A stretch of 64,000 bases of DNA from Brachybacterium tyrofermentans (GTDB lineage: Bacteria > Actinomycetota > Actinomycetes > Actinomycetales > Dermabacteraceae). The notes beneath the pieces were generated by a model. The model searched no databases. It saw nothing but the letters and a program-made list of their open reading frames with translations, and was not told the origin of the DNA. The DNA lies in contig NZ_JABUXW010000016.1 in NCBI RefSeq assembly GCF_014897585.1, positions 1 through 64,000 on the forward strand. The letters are read 5' to 3'. Below, one piece after another: positions 1 through 10,881 of this stretch (position 1 is the first letter of the stretch; each line of letters begins with the position of its first letter). Made by a program: the position numbers and the translations under genes.

Positions 1-105
1 ATCAAAATAATGGCATCAACAAATAAACACGCTATTGAGATATCAAACAACACGCGCACTCGGACTTCCAAGCCGTTAAGCTCTTCGCTCCGGGGCAACC
101 TCTAT
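1..105 (-). promoter_or_regulatory. rRNA operon leader with boxA-like antitermination element
   Basis: Read on the minus strand, this is the 5' leader of an rRNA operon whose 16S gene lies just left of the window. The element at 32-48 reads GTTTGATATCTCAATAG, close to the GTTTGAGAACTCAATAG element that precedes 16S genes in actinobacteria, where it takes part in antitermination and processing. It is AT-rich compared with its surroundings and lies directly downstream of two strong promoters. No 16S sequence is visible, so the operon is inferred from the leader. Confidence 0.7.
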
Positions 106-134
106 AACTTACGAGGTGCGGCGCTCCGTGTCAA
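106..134 (-). promoter_or_regulatory. rRNA promoter, proximal (P2)
   Basis: On the minus strand a perfect -35 TTGACA (129-134) is followed after exactly 17 bp by -10 TAAGTT (106-111). It sits about 60 bp before the boxA-like leader element, as expected for a downstream rrn promoter. Confidence 0.7.
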
Positions 135-257
135 CTCGATGCGGTGTGATCCGCGCCTCACTGAACTTCGGAGGGACCTGCATACCTGCTCAGTACGGTT
201 TTCTCGGTTCAACCTCTCGGCCGTTCCTCGTTCCCGTTCTGCTGGGCACGAGGAAGA

Positions 258-286
258 ACGTTACGCAGATCCCCGGGGAGCGTCAA
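258..286 (-). promoter_or_regulatory. rRNA promoter, distal (P1)
   Basis: On the minus strand -35 TTGACG (281-286) and -10 TAACGT (258-263) are separated by 17 bp. It lies about 150 bp upstream of P2. Tandem promoters before an rRNA leader are common in actinobacteria. The rest of 135-435 shows no convincing gene. Confidence 0.65.
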
Positions 287-435
287 GCCAGAACGACCCT
301 TTCAGCGGTGTCCTGCGCCACACTCGCCTGTCATGGAGCAAACGTGCAGGTCACCGTACCGATCTGAGGTGGAGTCCGGCCAGATCGTGCCTACGTGCGG
401 CGTCGACGGACTCCGCGGCCCCTCTCGGAGCAACT

Positions 436-1134
436 TCAGATGTGAGGCACGACCCCTCGGTGCAGCGCCACGATCCCCCCGGTCAGATTCCGGAACTGCG
501 CTCTCCCCAGCCCTGCGTCCATGAACCACGCGCGCAGTGACTCCTGGTCCGGCCACTCGAGGATGGACTCGGCAAGGTAGTCGTACGCGTCCGCGCTCGT
601 GGCGACGCGTCGCGCGAGCGCCGGCACAGCGCGCAACAGGTACTTCTCGTACACCGTGCGGACGATGCGGGAGCTCGGCGTCGAGAACTCGCACACCACG
701 ACACGGCCGCCCGGCTTCACGACTCTGGCCATCTCGGCGAGGGCGAGCTTGGGCTCATGGACGTTGCGCAGACCGAAGGAGATGACTGCGGCGTCGAAGG
801 AGTCATCGCCGAACGGGAGGTGCTGGGCATCGGCGCCGACGAACGGGACCGGTGCCCCGCGTCGCCGCCCCTCCGCCATCATCCCCAACGAGAAGTCCGC
901 GGCGACGACCTGGGCTCCGGTGCGCGCGATCGCCGTGGTGGACGTTCCGGTGCCCGCAGCGAGGTCGAGCACGGTGTCGCCCGCTTCGACGTCGAGCGAT
1001 TCGACCATCTCCGCCCGCCACATCCGGACCTGGCCCAGGGCGGCGACATCGTTCGTGAGGTCATAGCGCTTGGCGATGCTGTCGAACATCCCTGCGACGT
1101 CATACGGCTGCTTCTCGAGATCGGCACGGCTCAT
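436..1134 (-). CDS. menG: demethylmenaquinone methyltransferase
   Basis: A 232-residue SAM-dependent methyltransferase of the UbiE/MenG family, which carries out the last step of menaquinone synthesis by C-methylating demethylmenaquinone. The glycine-rich SAM loop VLDLAAGTGT lies at residues 55-64. The family motif GLRN is at 121-124, inside SFGLRNVHEP. The length is normal for the family. I chose the ATG giving MSRADLEKQP because the conserved region begins right after it; a longer upstream frame adds only low-complexity sequence. It is the last protein gene before the rRNA operon on the same strand and is divergent from serC. The product would supply the quinone used by Ndh and Mqo in this window. 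Confidence 0.92.
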   Translation of the reverse strand: MSRADLEKQPYDVAGMFDSIAKRYDLTNDVAALGQVRMWRAEMVESLDVEAGDTVLDLAAGTGTSTTAIARTGAQVVAADFSLGMMAEGRRRGAPVPFVGADAQHLPFGDDSFDAAVISFGLRNVHEPKLALAEMARVVKPGGRVVVCEFSTPSSRIVRTVYEKYLLRAVPALARRVATSADAYDYLAESILEWPDQESLRAWFMDAGLGRAQFRNLTGGIVALHRGVVPHI

Positions 1135-1207
1135 GCCCTGATCTTGCCACGCCGGGCCGTTCGGCACGGACCGCTGCGAGGGACGGCGCGCTCCCCTGGC
1201 AGGATAG

Positions 1208-2422
<1,215 letters not shown>

Positions 2423-2453
2423 TCTCTCCTTCTGGGCGGACCCGCACGACACG

Positions 2454-2493
2454 GCACGGGCCGTACTCCTCGTTCGAGGGGTACGGCCCGTGC
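2454..2493. terminator. bidirectional hairpin terminator after serC
   Basis: Two 19-base arms (2454-2472 and 2475-2493) pair with a single mismatch around a TT loop. It lies 31 bp past the serC stop and serves the convergent serC/marR pair. There is no T-tract, as is usual in high-GC actinobacteria. Confidence 0.8.
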
Positions 2494-2546
2494 TCTGTCA
2501 TCGGGGCTTCTCGGTCGCCCATGCTGCGTGGGTGCCCGTTCCGCGC

Positions 2547-2648
2547 GGTCACTCGTTCTGCGAGCTCACTCGTTCCGCAGGGTCACTCGTTCTGGACGGT
2601 CACGTGTTCTGCAGGGTCACGTGTTCTGCAGGGTCACTAGTCCTGCAC
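2547..2648. repeat. 17-bp tandem repeat, six copies
   Basis: Six head-to-tail units with a consensus near GGTCACTCGTTCTGCAG start at 2547, 2564, 2581, 2598, 2615 and 2632. Units 4 and 5 are identical; the others differ at a few positions. A decayed unit may precede at 2531. The array ends two bases before the stop codon of the minus-strand marR gene. There are no spacers, so it is not CRISPR, and 17 is not a multiple of three, so it is not a protein repeat. Confidence 0.9.
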
Positions 2649-2650
2649 CG

Positions 2651-3220
2651 TCACCGGGGTGGATCGATGAGGGTGCGACGCAGCAGCTCGGTCGCGGCAC
2701 GGAGAGTCTCCCGCTCCTCGAGGTCTGCGGACCCGATCCGGGCACGGAGCCAGCTGTCACGCTCGGCCCGGCCATGGAGCACCACCTGCTCCCCAGGATC
2801 CGTGAGCGTCACCAGCACCTGGCGACCATCACCCGGGTGCGTCGAGCGCACCACGAGACCGGCGTCCTCGAGCCGCCCGAGGATCCGGGTCATCACCGGA
2901 GGAGTCACATGCTCGAACTCCGCGAGCGCCCCCGGAGTCGACTCACCGGATCGATCCAGGAACGCGAGCACGGAGAACTGGGAGGCGGAGACGTCGTCCG
3001 ACGCCGTGCGGGAGCGCAGGATGCGGGAGGAGACCAGCAGCACGCGGCGGAGCTCTGCCGCCAGCTCGGCGACCTCGGCCTGTCCGGCGACCTCGTCGTG
3101 CCCGGCGAGCTCGTCCGGTGCCCCGGGAGCGAGGTCGCTCGTCGGCCCGAGGCGGGTCGTGCTCCCGGGGCCGGACGCGGCAGCGCCCTCCTCCCCTGCC
3201 TGCGACTCCCCCGTCGTCAC
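2651..3220 (-). CDS. MarR-family transcriptional regulator
   Basis: A 189-residue regulator. Residues 1-50 are an acidic, low-complexity extension, followed by the MarR winged-helix fold: recognition region around TPGALAEFEHVTPPVMTRILGRL and wing LVVRSTHPGDGRQVLVTLT (described, not a full motif). It starts with GTG whose TG overlaps the stop of the upstream NCS2 permease gene (GTGA, 4-nt overlap), so the two are probably translationally coupled. It may regulate the permease or purine uptake, but nothing in the sequence proves the ligand. The 3' end abuts the 17-bp repeat array. Confidence 0.85.
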   Translation of the reverse strand: MTTGESQAGEEGAAASGPGSTTRLGPTSDLAPGAPDELAGHDEVAGQAEVAELAAELRRVLLVSSRILRSRTASDDVSASQFSVLAFLDRSGESTPGALAEFEHVTPPVMTRILGRLEDAGLVVRSTHPGDGRQVLVTLTDPGEQVVLHGRAERDSWLRARIGSADLEERETLRAATELLRRTLIDPPR

Positions 3221-4728
3221 AGCAGGAGGCCTTCGATCGCACCGCGCAGGAAGTACACCACGAAGAGCGCGGCGATCACGTACATGAGCCAGTGCACCTC
3301 GCGGGCCTTGCCGCGCACGAGTCGGATCAGCACGTACATGAGGAAGCCGGCGCCCATGCCTACGGTGATCGAGTAGGCGAACGGCATGAGGATGATCGTG
3401 AGGAAGGCGGGCAGCGCGACCTCGACGTCGCTGAAGTCGATGTCCGTCACCTGGGTCATCATCAGGAATCCGACCATCACCAGTGCCGGGGTCGCGGCCT
3501 CGTAGGGCACGAGGGCGACCAGCGGCGCGAGGAAGGTGGTCAGCAGGAAGGCGACGCCGACGACGATCGAGGCCACTCCCGTGCGTGCGCCCTCGGCCAC
3601 TCCCGACGTGGATTCGACGAAGCTCGTGTTCGACGAGACGCCGCCGACGCCGCCGGCGATCGCGGCGACGGAGTCCACGACGAGGATGCGCTGGGAGTGG
3701 GGCATATCGCCCTCGTCATCGACCAGCCCGGCCTCGGAGCCGACCGCGACCATGGTCCCCATGGTGTCGAAGAAGTCCGCCAGCAGCAGGGAGAAGACGA
3801 TGACGAGTGCGCCGATCCCGCCTGCGGCGGTGATGCCACCGATCGGGTCGACCGTGAACAGGGTCGCGAAGTCCGGGGCCTGGATCGGGAACTCGCTGAT
3901 GGCGGGGACGTTCATCGCCCAGCCACCGGGATTGCCGGGGTTCGTGCCGTCGGCCGCCGTGAAGGCACCGAGGTGGAGGAACCGTTCGAGGACGATCGAC
4001 AGGACGGTGGCGCTCACGATCGCGATGAGGATCGCGCCGGGGACCTTGCGCACCCACAGCACGAACATGAGCAGGAGGCCCGCGACGAACACGAAGGTGG
4101 GCCAACCGGTGAGCGAGCCATCGTTGCCCAACTGCACCGGGGTGCCGGCAGCCGTGGTCACGAACTTGGCGTTGAACAGGCCGAGGAAGGCGATGAACAG
4201 GCCGATCCCCACGCCGATGGCGGTCTTGAGGAAGGGCGGAACGGCCATGAACACCGCTCGGCGGAAGCCCGTGAGGACGAGGACGAGGATCACCACGCCC
4301 TCGAGCACCACGAGGCCCATCGCCCCGGCCCAGGTCATCCCCGGCAGCGGCACCACCGAATAGGCGATGTAGGCATTGAGCCCGAGCCCGGTCGCCAGGG
4401 CGAGCGGGAACTTGGCCCACGCTCCCATGAAGATGCTCAGGAGCCCGGCGATCAGCGCGGTGCCGGCGGCCACGGCTGGGAGGTTGGGCTCCGCACCGCC
4501 GCCGAGGAACTGCCCGGTCGAGTCCGGGACAGTCCCGATGATCAGCGGGTTCAGCACCACGATGTAGCACATCGAGAAGAACGTGACGAGCCCTCCGCGG
4601 AGCTCACGGGAGAGGGTGGACCCTCGCTCGGAGATGTGGAAGAACCTATCGAATCCGCTACGAGGCGCTGCGACAGCGCCCGAGGACGGCGGGGAGGAAG
4701 GGGGTGAGGAGGGGTCGGCCTGCGTCAT
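3217..4728 (-). CDS. NCS2-family nucleobase permease (AzgA-type)
   Basis: A 503-residue polytopic membrane protein with about 12-14 hydrophobic segments, of the AzgA-like branch of NCS2 that imports hypoxanthine, guanine or adenine with protons. Recognisable family segments are the N-terminal RGGLVTFFSMCYIVVLNP, the GLGLNAYIAYSV segment and the conserved GVGGVSSNTSFVESTSG region. The start MTQADPSSPP is preferred over an ATG 33 bp upstream because the extra peptide is charged and unconserved. It is followed directly by the overlapping marR gene. Substrate choice among purines cannot be read from sequence alone. Confidence 0.88.
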   Translation of the reverse strand: MTQADPSSPPSSPPSSGAVAAPRSGFDRFFHISERGSTLSRELRGGLVTFFSMCYIVVLNPLIIGTVPDSTGQFLGGGAEPNLPAVAAGTALIAGLLSIFMGAWAKFPLALATGLGLNAYIAYSVVPLPGMTWAGAMGLVVLEGVVILVLVLTGFRRAVFMAVPPFLKTAIGVGIGLFIAFLGLFNAKFVTTAAGTPVQLGNDGSLTGWPTFVFVAGLLLMFVLWVRKVPGAILIAIVSATVLSIVLERFLHLGAFTAADGTNPGNPGGWAMNVPAISEFPIQAPDFATLFTVDPIGGITAAGGIGALVIVFSLLLADFFDTMGTMVAVGSEAGLVDDEGDMPHSQRILVVDSVAAIAGGVGGVSSNTSFVESTSGVAEGARTGVASIVVGVAFLLTTFLAPLVALVPYEAATPALVMVGFLMMTQVTDIDFSDVEVALPAFLTIILMPFAYSITVGMGAGFLMYVLIRLVRGKAREVHWLMYVIAALFVVYFLRGAIEGLLL

Positions 4729-4780
4729 GGGAGCGATCGTATCCGGCCCCCGCCGACGCATTCACCCCTGATCCAGATCC

Positions 4781-5578
4781 TCAGCTGTGACGTGAGACCG
4801 GGTTCTCCGCCTCGAGGCTGCGTGAATACCGGTAGTAGTCGGCGAGCTCGAGCTGCGAGGCGGCCGACTCGTCGACCACGACGACGACATCAGGGTGCAG
4901 CTGCAGGCTGGATGCCGGCCACCGCGCGCTGATCGCACCCTCGACGAGATGCGCGACCGCTTCCGCCTTGTGCTCGCCCGAAGCGGTCAGCACGATCCTG
5001 CGGGCCTCGCGGATGGTTCCCAGCCCCTGGCTGAGCGCCCGGACCGGGACATCCGCCGCCTCCTCGAAGTAGCGGGCGTTGTCGGCGATCGTGCTCTGCG
5101 CCAGACCGACCACGCGCGTGCGCGAGCCCAGCGAGCTGCTCGGCTCGTTGAAGGCGATGTGTCCGTTGGATCCGATGCCGAGGATCTGCAGGTCCACTCC
5201 CCCGGCCGCGACGATACGGGCGTCATAGGCGGCGGCCTCCGCGACCGGATCAGCGGCGTCGCCCGCGGGCGAGACCACGGCCGCATCGTCGATGTCGATA
5301 TGCGCCGTGAAGTTGTCGCGGATGAAGTGGTGGTAGCTCTGCTCGTGGCCGGCAGGAAGGCCCACGTACTCGTCGAGCAGAAATGCCTGCGCGGTGGCGA
5401 AGGAGAGCCCTTCCTCTCGATGGCGCCGGATCAGCTCCGTGTACGCCGGGACGGGAGAGGACCCCGTGGCCAGACCGAGAACGGCGCCGGTGTCCCCGGC
5501 GTCCCGCAGGGTCTTCTCGAAGACGTCGGCGACGACGCGTGCGCCCTCGGCGGCGTCGGTGACGATATGGATCTCCAT
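4781..5578 (-). CDS. nagB: glucosamine-6-phosphate deaminase
   Basis: A 265-residue enzyme that converts glucosamine-6-phosphate to fructose-6-phosphate and ammonia, linking amino-sugar breakdown to glycolysis. The phosphate loop LATGSSP is at 36-42, the LDEY segment with the catalytic Asp at 68-71, and GIGSNGHIAFNEP at 134-146. The position before Gly-His is Asn, as in the Bacillus-type enzymes, rather than the Asp of E. coli. The start ATG has a GGAAGGG-type ribosome site. No nagA or PTS gene is adjacent, so it stands alone behind the ndh terminator. Confidence 0.92.
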   Translation of the reverse strand: MEIHIVTDAAEGARVVADVFEKTLRDAGDTGAVLGLATGSSPVPAYTELIRRHREEGLSFATAQAFLLDEYVGLPAGHEQSYHHFIRDNFTAHIDIDDAAVVSPAGDAADPVAEAAAYDARIVAAGGVDLQILGIGSNGHIAFNEPSSSLGSRTRVVGLAQSTIADNARYFEEAADVPVRALSQGLGTIREARRIVLTASGEHKAEAVAHLVEGAISARWPASSLQLHPDVVVVVDESAASQLELADYYRYSRSLEAENPVSRHS

Positions 5579-5719
5579 GGAGTGCTTCCCTTCCGGCCGC
5601 GCGTGCCCTACCCCCGACACCCTGCTGACCGTTTGTGCTCATTCATTACCGGTTACGAGCTTACTCGGGCATCGCCATGGTGGACGACCCGCGCCGACGA
5701 TGTGAGCAGTCCCCGCATG

Positions 5720-5760
5720 CACGGAGGCACCGTCACGCATAACGTGACGGTGCCTCCGTG
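5720..5760 (-). terminator. perfect hairpin terminator after ndh
   Basis: Two 18-base arms (5720-5737 and 5743-5760) are perfectly complementary around the loop CATAA. It lies 50 bp beyond the ndh stop codon and upstream of nagB, so it should separate the two transcription units. Confidence 0.85.
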
Positions 5761-5809
5761 ACTCCGGGGCCGCGGGATGCGGACGCTCAGGCGTCCGATC
5801 CCGGCCGGA

Positions 5810-7183
5810 TCACTTCTTCTTGCCGGAGTTCGCGGCGTACTCGAAGGCCGCGCGCGGCGTCGAGGACTGCGGGATGCCGATGATGTCGCGACGGGAGATC
5901 AGGTTGGTCGCCCAACCGGCGATGACCGCTGCCTTACGACCCAGGGTCGGCATGGCGTACACGTGGTAGGCGCGGGCCATGGCCCAGGCGGGGAGGCCGC
6001 GGATGTCGAGCTCCTTGTCGGCCACGTTGAGGCGGCCGACGCCCTTGTACATGCCCAGGGTCGCCATGACGCCGAGGTTCTTGTGGTAGTAGTCCACCAT
6101 CGGGCGACCCTGCACGGAGCGCGCGATGTTGTCCGCCACGCGCTTGCCCTGACGTACGGCGTGCTGGGCGTTGGGCGGGCAGAACTTGCCCTCGCCGGAG
6201 GCGAGGTCGGGAACCGCGGCGCAGTCACCGGCGGCGAAGACGTTGTCCAGCGGGCCCTCGGCGCCGTTGACGCGGAGGTCTGCCAGTGCCTCGAGCTTGC
6301 CCATCATGGGGCCGCGCTCGGTGATGACCGGCAGGTCGGAGACGTCCGCGTCGGACAGGACCGGGTTGGGCTTCACGCCGGCGTTCCAGACCAGCAGTCC
6401 GGTCTCGAACTCGTCGCCGTCGCTGGTCTTGATCAGGCCGTCCTCGGCCGAGTTGAGGAAGGTCTCGAGCTTGACCTCGACGCCGCGCTCGCGCAGCTGG
6501 TTCAGCACGTAGGCGCGCTGGTCCTCGGTGAGCTCGGGGAACACGAAGGGGGCCGCGTCGATGAGCACGAAGCGGATGTCCGAGGCGTGCAGGTCGGGGT
6601 AGTAGCGCAGGGCGTCGCGGACCATGTCCTCGGTCTCGCTGACGGCTTCGCCGCCGGCGAAGCCGCCGCCGATGAAGGTGAAGGTGAGCAGACGCTTGCG
6701 GATCTTCGGGTCCTTGGTGGACGCCGCCTCGGCGAGGTTGGCGAGGATGCGGTCGCGCACGGCCACGGCCTCCTCGACCTGCTTGAAGCCGATGGCGTTC
6801 TCCGCGAGGCCCGGGATGGGCAGGAGGCGGGGAACGGCGCCGAGGCCGACGACCAGGTAGTCGTAGGAGATCTCGAGCTGCACGTCCTCCTCGGTGTTCA
6901 CCACGACGGTGTTCTCCGAGCTGCGGATCTGCGTGACGGAGCCGGTGACGACCTTGCTCCCGGGGAGGATCTTGCGCAGGGGCGCGAGGACGTTGCGGGG
7001 ATCGATGCTGCCGGCGCCGACCTCGGGGAGGAAGGGCGCGTAGGTCATGTACGGGCGCGGGTCCACGACCGTGATCGCGACCTCGGTGCCGAGCGTCTTG
7101 CGCAGATCGCTCGCAGTGGTCAGGCCGACGGAACCGCCGCCGAGGATCAGGACATGGGGCTTGCCGCCGAAAGTGGTGTTCAT
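5810..7183 (-). CDS. ndh: type II NADH dehydrogenase
   Basis: A 457-residue membrane-associated flavoprotein that passes electrons from NADH to menaquinone without pumping protons. The FAD-binding loop LILGGGSVGL is at residues 10-19. The second dinucleotide fold for NADH carries FIGGGFAGGEAVSE, and the FAD-contacting ADGDCAAVPD-like segment reads AAGDCAAVPD. The C-terminal third has the amphipathic region typical of NDH-2. The start MNTTFGG immediately precedes the first Rossmann strand. It is followed by a perfect hairpin. With menG and mqo it belongs to a menaquinone-based respiratory chain. Confidence 0.93.
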   Translation of the reverse strand: MNTTFGGKPHVLILGGGSVGLTTASDLRKTLGTEVAITVVDPRPYMTYAPFLPEVGAGSIDPRNVLAPLRKILPGSKVVTGSVTQIRSSENTVVVNTEEDVQLEISYDYLVVGLGAVPRLLPIPGLAENAIGFKQVEEAVAVRDRILANLAEAASTKDPKIRKRLLTFTFIGGGFAGGEAVSETEDMVRDALRYYPDLHASDIRFVLIDAAPFVFPELTEDQRAYVLNQLRERGVEVKLETFLNSAEDGLIKTSDGDEFETGLLVWNAGVKPNPVLSDADVSDLPVITERGPMMGKLEALADLRVNGAEGPLDNVFAAGDCAAVPDLASGEGKFCPPNAQHAVRQGKRVADNIARSVQGRPMVDYYHKNLGVMATLGMYKGVGRLNVADKELDIRGLPAWAMARAYHVYAMPTLGRKAAVIAGWATNLISRRDIIGIPQSSTPRAAFEYAANSGKKK

Positions 7184-7291
7184 GACCCCTAGCCTAGAAC
7201 CGCGGAGCACTTCGCACAAAACGATTCAGGTCGTGGACGTCCTGACGGGCCCCGTGGGCCGTCGGGCCCCGGACCACGCGGTCCGTGTCGA

Positions 7292-8245
7292 TCAGTCCGT
7301 GCGGTCCAGCAGGTCCAGGGCCAGACCGTCGAGGATGTCGTGCTCGCTGGTCCTGGTCTCGGTGATCCCGGAGACCGCGGAGACCCTTTCGATGATCCGA
7401 GACCAGATCAGAGCCCCTGCACCGATCACATCGATGCGCCCGGGATGGATGATCCGGTGGGTGGCCCGCTGCTGACGGGTCTGCATGAGGAGCTCGAGAC
7501 AGAGGGCCCGGACGTCATCCGCCGCCAGGGTTGCCCCGTGGGTGACATCGGGCAGGTACTCCTGGAGCCCCTGCGCGACCGCTGTGACAGTGGTCACTGT
7601 GCCGGCGACGCCGACCAGGGATCGAGCTCGTTCGAACGGCACGACGGACTCGGCCTCGTCCAGCAGGGCGTCGATGTCCGCGCTCGCGGCGGCGATCTGC
7701 TCCGCAGTGGGGGGATCCGTGGTCAGGTGGCGCTCGGTGAGCCGCACCGACCCCATGTCCATGCTGATGCGGTGCGTCGGAGTGGTGGTCCCGAGCACGA
7801 GCTCGGTGGAGCCCCCGCCGATGTCCACCACGAGGCGGGGGCCCTCGGGCAGCCCGGCGACGGTGCTGACCGCGCCCCGGAAGGAGAGCGCCGCCTCCTC
7901 CTCGCCGCTGATCACCTCGGGGGTGACCCCGAGAATCTCGCGGATCCCCTCGATGAACTCGTCACGGTTCGCGGCGTCCCGGGTCGCCGAGGTCGCGACG
8001 AACCGTACGGCCTCGGGCGCTACGCCATGCGTCTCGATGAGCTCGCGGTACTGGCGCGCCGCCTCCAGCGTGCGCTCGATCGCGACCGGGTCGAAGCGTC
8101 CCGTGCGGTCCACGCCGAGCCCGAGACGGACCATCTCGAGCCGACGCTCGAGGTCCGTGGGCCGGGCGCCCTCCGCGTCCCGGCGTGCGATGAGGAGACG
8201 GATGGAGTTGGTGCCGCAGTCGATCGCGGCGACGGGGGCGCTCAT
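7292..8245 (-). CDS. ppx: exopolyphosphatase / Ppx-GppA phosphatase
   Basis: A 317-residue member of the ASKHA-fold Ppx/GppA family, which hydrolyses polyphosphate or pppGpp. The first phosphate motif AIDCGTNSIRLL is at residues 6-17 and the second, VVDIGGGSTELVLG, near 140. The protein is the short actinobacterial form without the C-terminal HD-like domain of E. coli enzymes. The ATG overlaps the DUF501 stop codon (ATGA) and has an excellent GGGAGGAGG ribosome site. It closes the eno-ftsB-DUF501-ppx operon. Which of polyphosphate or pppGpp it prefers cannot be decided here. Confidence 0.9.
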   Translation of the reverse strand: MSAPVAAIDCGTNSIRLLIARRDAEGARPTDLERRLEMVRLGLGVDRTGRFDPVAIERTLEAARQYRELIETHGVAPEAVRFVATSATRDAANRDEFIEGIREILGVTPEVISGEEEAALSFRGAVSTVAGLPEGPRLVVDIGGGSTELVLGTTTPTHRISMDMGSVRLTERHLTTDPPTAEQIAAASADIDALLDEAESVVPFERARSLVGVAGTVTTVTAVAQGLQEYLPDVTHGATLAADDVRALCLELLMQTRQQRATHRIIHPGRIDVIGAGALIWSRIIERVSAVSGITETRTSEHDILDGLALDLLDRTD

Positions 8246-8811
8246 GCCTCCTCCCCTGTTGCGTCCGATGCTGCGTCGGGTGTCGCGTCGACGCTCTCGC
8301 AGCGGCACACGAGCTCGGGGAGCACGCCGTCGATGGTCGCCAGGACCTCGTCGGCGACGGGGTTGATGCCCTCGCCCTCGGCGAGGGCCTGCCCGGCCAG
8401 CGCATGGAGGCACTTCACGCGCGTGGGCATGCCGCCGGCGCTGACATGACGGACCTCCGCGGCGTCCCCGAGCTCCTCACGACGGGCGAGGTACCGCTCG
8501 TGGGCGCGACGATAGCCGCCCGCGAGCTCGTCATCGGTCTCCAGGCGCCGGGTCAGATCGGCCATCGTGCCGGTCGCCTCGATGCGCGAGATGTCCAGCG
8601 TGAGCCACGGGAGGGTGAGATAGAGGGAGGTGGGGAACGGGGTCCCATCCTCGAGCCTCGGTGCGGTGCGCACCACGGCCGGGCGGCCGCAGCCGCAGCG
8701 CCGTGCGATCGACACCACGCCGCGCATGTCGCGACCGAGCTGCTCCCGCATCACCTCGAGATCGTCGGGTGTCGTCGGGGACTCGAAGGGAAGGGGCGGA
8801 AGTGCGCTCAC
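8242..8811 (-). CDS. DUF501 family protein
   Basis: A 189-residue conserved actinobacterial protein of the DUF501 family, function unknown. It has a two-Cys-Gly segment RRCGCGRPAVVRT near residues 37-49, then TPFPTSLYLTLPWL, and the conserved MPTRVKCLHALAGQALAEGEG-like block (described in part) containing a Cys-His pair. GTG is the start; it overlaps the ftsB stop (GTGA) and its own stop overlaps ppx (ATGA), so all three are translationally coupled. The fixed neighbourhood between ftsB and ppx is the main known fact about the family. Confidence 0.88.
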   Translation of the reverse strand: MSALPPLPFESPTTPDDLEVMREQLGRDMRGVVSIARRCGCGRPAVVRTAPRLEDGTPFPTSLYLTLPWLTLDISRIEATGTMADLTRRLETDDELAGGYRRAHERYLARREELGDAAEVRHVSAGGMPTRVKCLHALAGQALAEGEGINPVADEVLATIDGVLPELVCRCESVDATPDAASDATGEEA

Positions 8812-9491
8812 TGCGGGGGATCCTGATCGTCGGTGTCGTCGGCGGGTGCTTGGTCGGGGACGTCCTCGTCGGTGGAGCCGGTCTCGTCGGGGATGTCCTC
8901 GGGGGTCAGACGGCTCGAGCCCTCCACGCTCTTCCAGAGGGTCGAGAACCACTCGCCCTCCTTCGCGTGCTCTGCGGCGCGCTCCGCCTCGGTGAGCGGG
9001 ACGTCCTGGCCGGAGGTGTCGGTGAGCCGGTACTGGGTCTCCCCCGGCATCGCGAAGAGCAGTCGCTCCCGGGCGCGAGCGGAGACGTAGGCGGGATCCT
9101 CCCAGCGGGCGACCTGCTCGCGGAGCGTCTCCACGTCGGACTCCTGGGTGTTCACCTGGGCCTGGAGCTCGGAGAGCTGCTGGCGCTGGGCGACATACGA
9201 GTTGACCGTCGGCACCAGGGCCGCCAGGGCGATCACCACGAGAGCGACCAGTGCCAGGGTGCGGCGGGTGATGGTCACGCCGGGGCCGTCCTCCTGGGGA
9301 CCGCGCGACGCGGTGCTGCGGGGGCGTGATGCCGCCGCCGGGCCGCGGCTGCGCGAGGACGCGCTCTTGGCCGTTCCCCGCCCGGTGGTCGACGTCGGTC
9401 GCGCGGCCGGCCGCGCACCGGGCCGACGACCCCCGGATGCAGCGACCGGGCGCCTCGCTGATCGCGGGGCACCCGGTCGTCTGTTGCTCAT
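8808..9491 (-). CDS. ftsB: septum formation initiator FtsB/DivIC
   Basis: A 227-residue bitopic division protein. A basic, Arg/Pro/Ser-rich cytoplasmic tail fills residues 1-73. A single membrane helix lies about 78-98, a short coiled coil about 99-129 (QLSELQAQVNTQESDVETLR), then the family signature DPAYVSARARERL at 132-144. The acidic C-terminal tail from about 195 is unstructured-looking. The protein bridges FtsQ and FtsL at the septum in other bacteria. It follows eno by 31 bp and overlaps the next gene by 4 nt. Confidence 0.9.
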   Translation of the reverse strand: MSNRRPGAPRSARRPVAASGGRRPGARPAARPTSTTGRGTAKSASSRSRGPAAASRPRSTASRGPQEDGPGVTITRRTLALVALVVIALAALVPTVNSYVAQRQQLSELQAQVNTQESDVETLREQVARWEDPAYVSARARERLLFAMPGETQYRLTDTSGQDVPLTEAERAAEHAKEGEWFSTLWKSVEGSSRLTPEDIPDETGSTDEDVPDQAPADDTDDQDPPQ

Positions 9492-9522
9492 GACCAGAGG
9501 TTACAACCTCCGGCTGAGGACT

Positions 9523-10830
<1,308 letters not shown>

Positions 10831-10881
10831 TCAGGAGAAGAGCGGTCACGGCCGGTCGGCGCTGACCGTCCGCGGGCCAGT

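Noticed and set aside
2547-2650. CRISPR array
   Set aside because: Units are directly adjacent with no unique spacers and there are no cas genes in the window.
5579-5719. DasR operator upstream of nagB
   Set aside because: No match to the ACTGGTCTAGACCACT-like site was found in the spacer.
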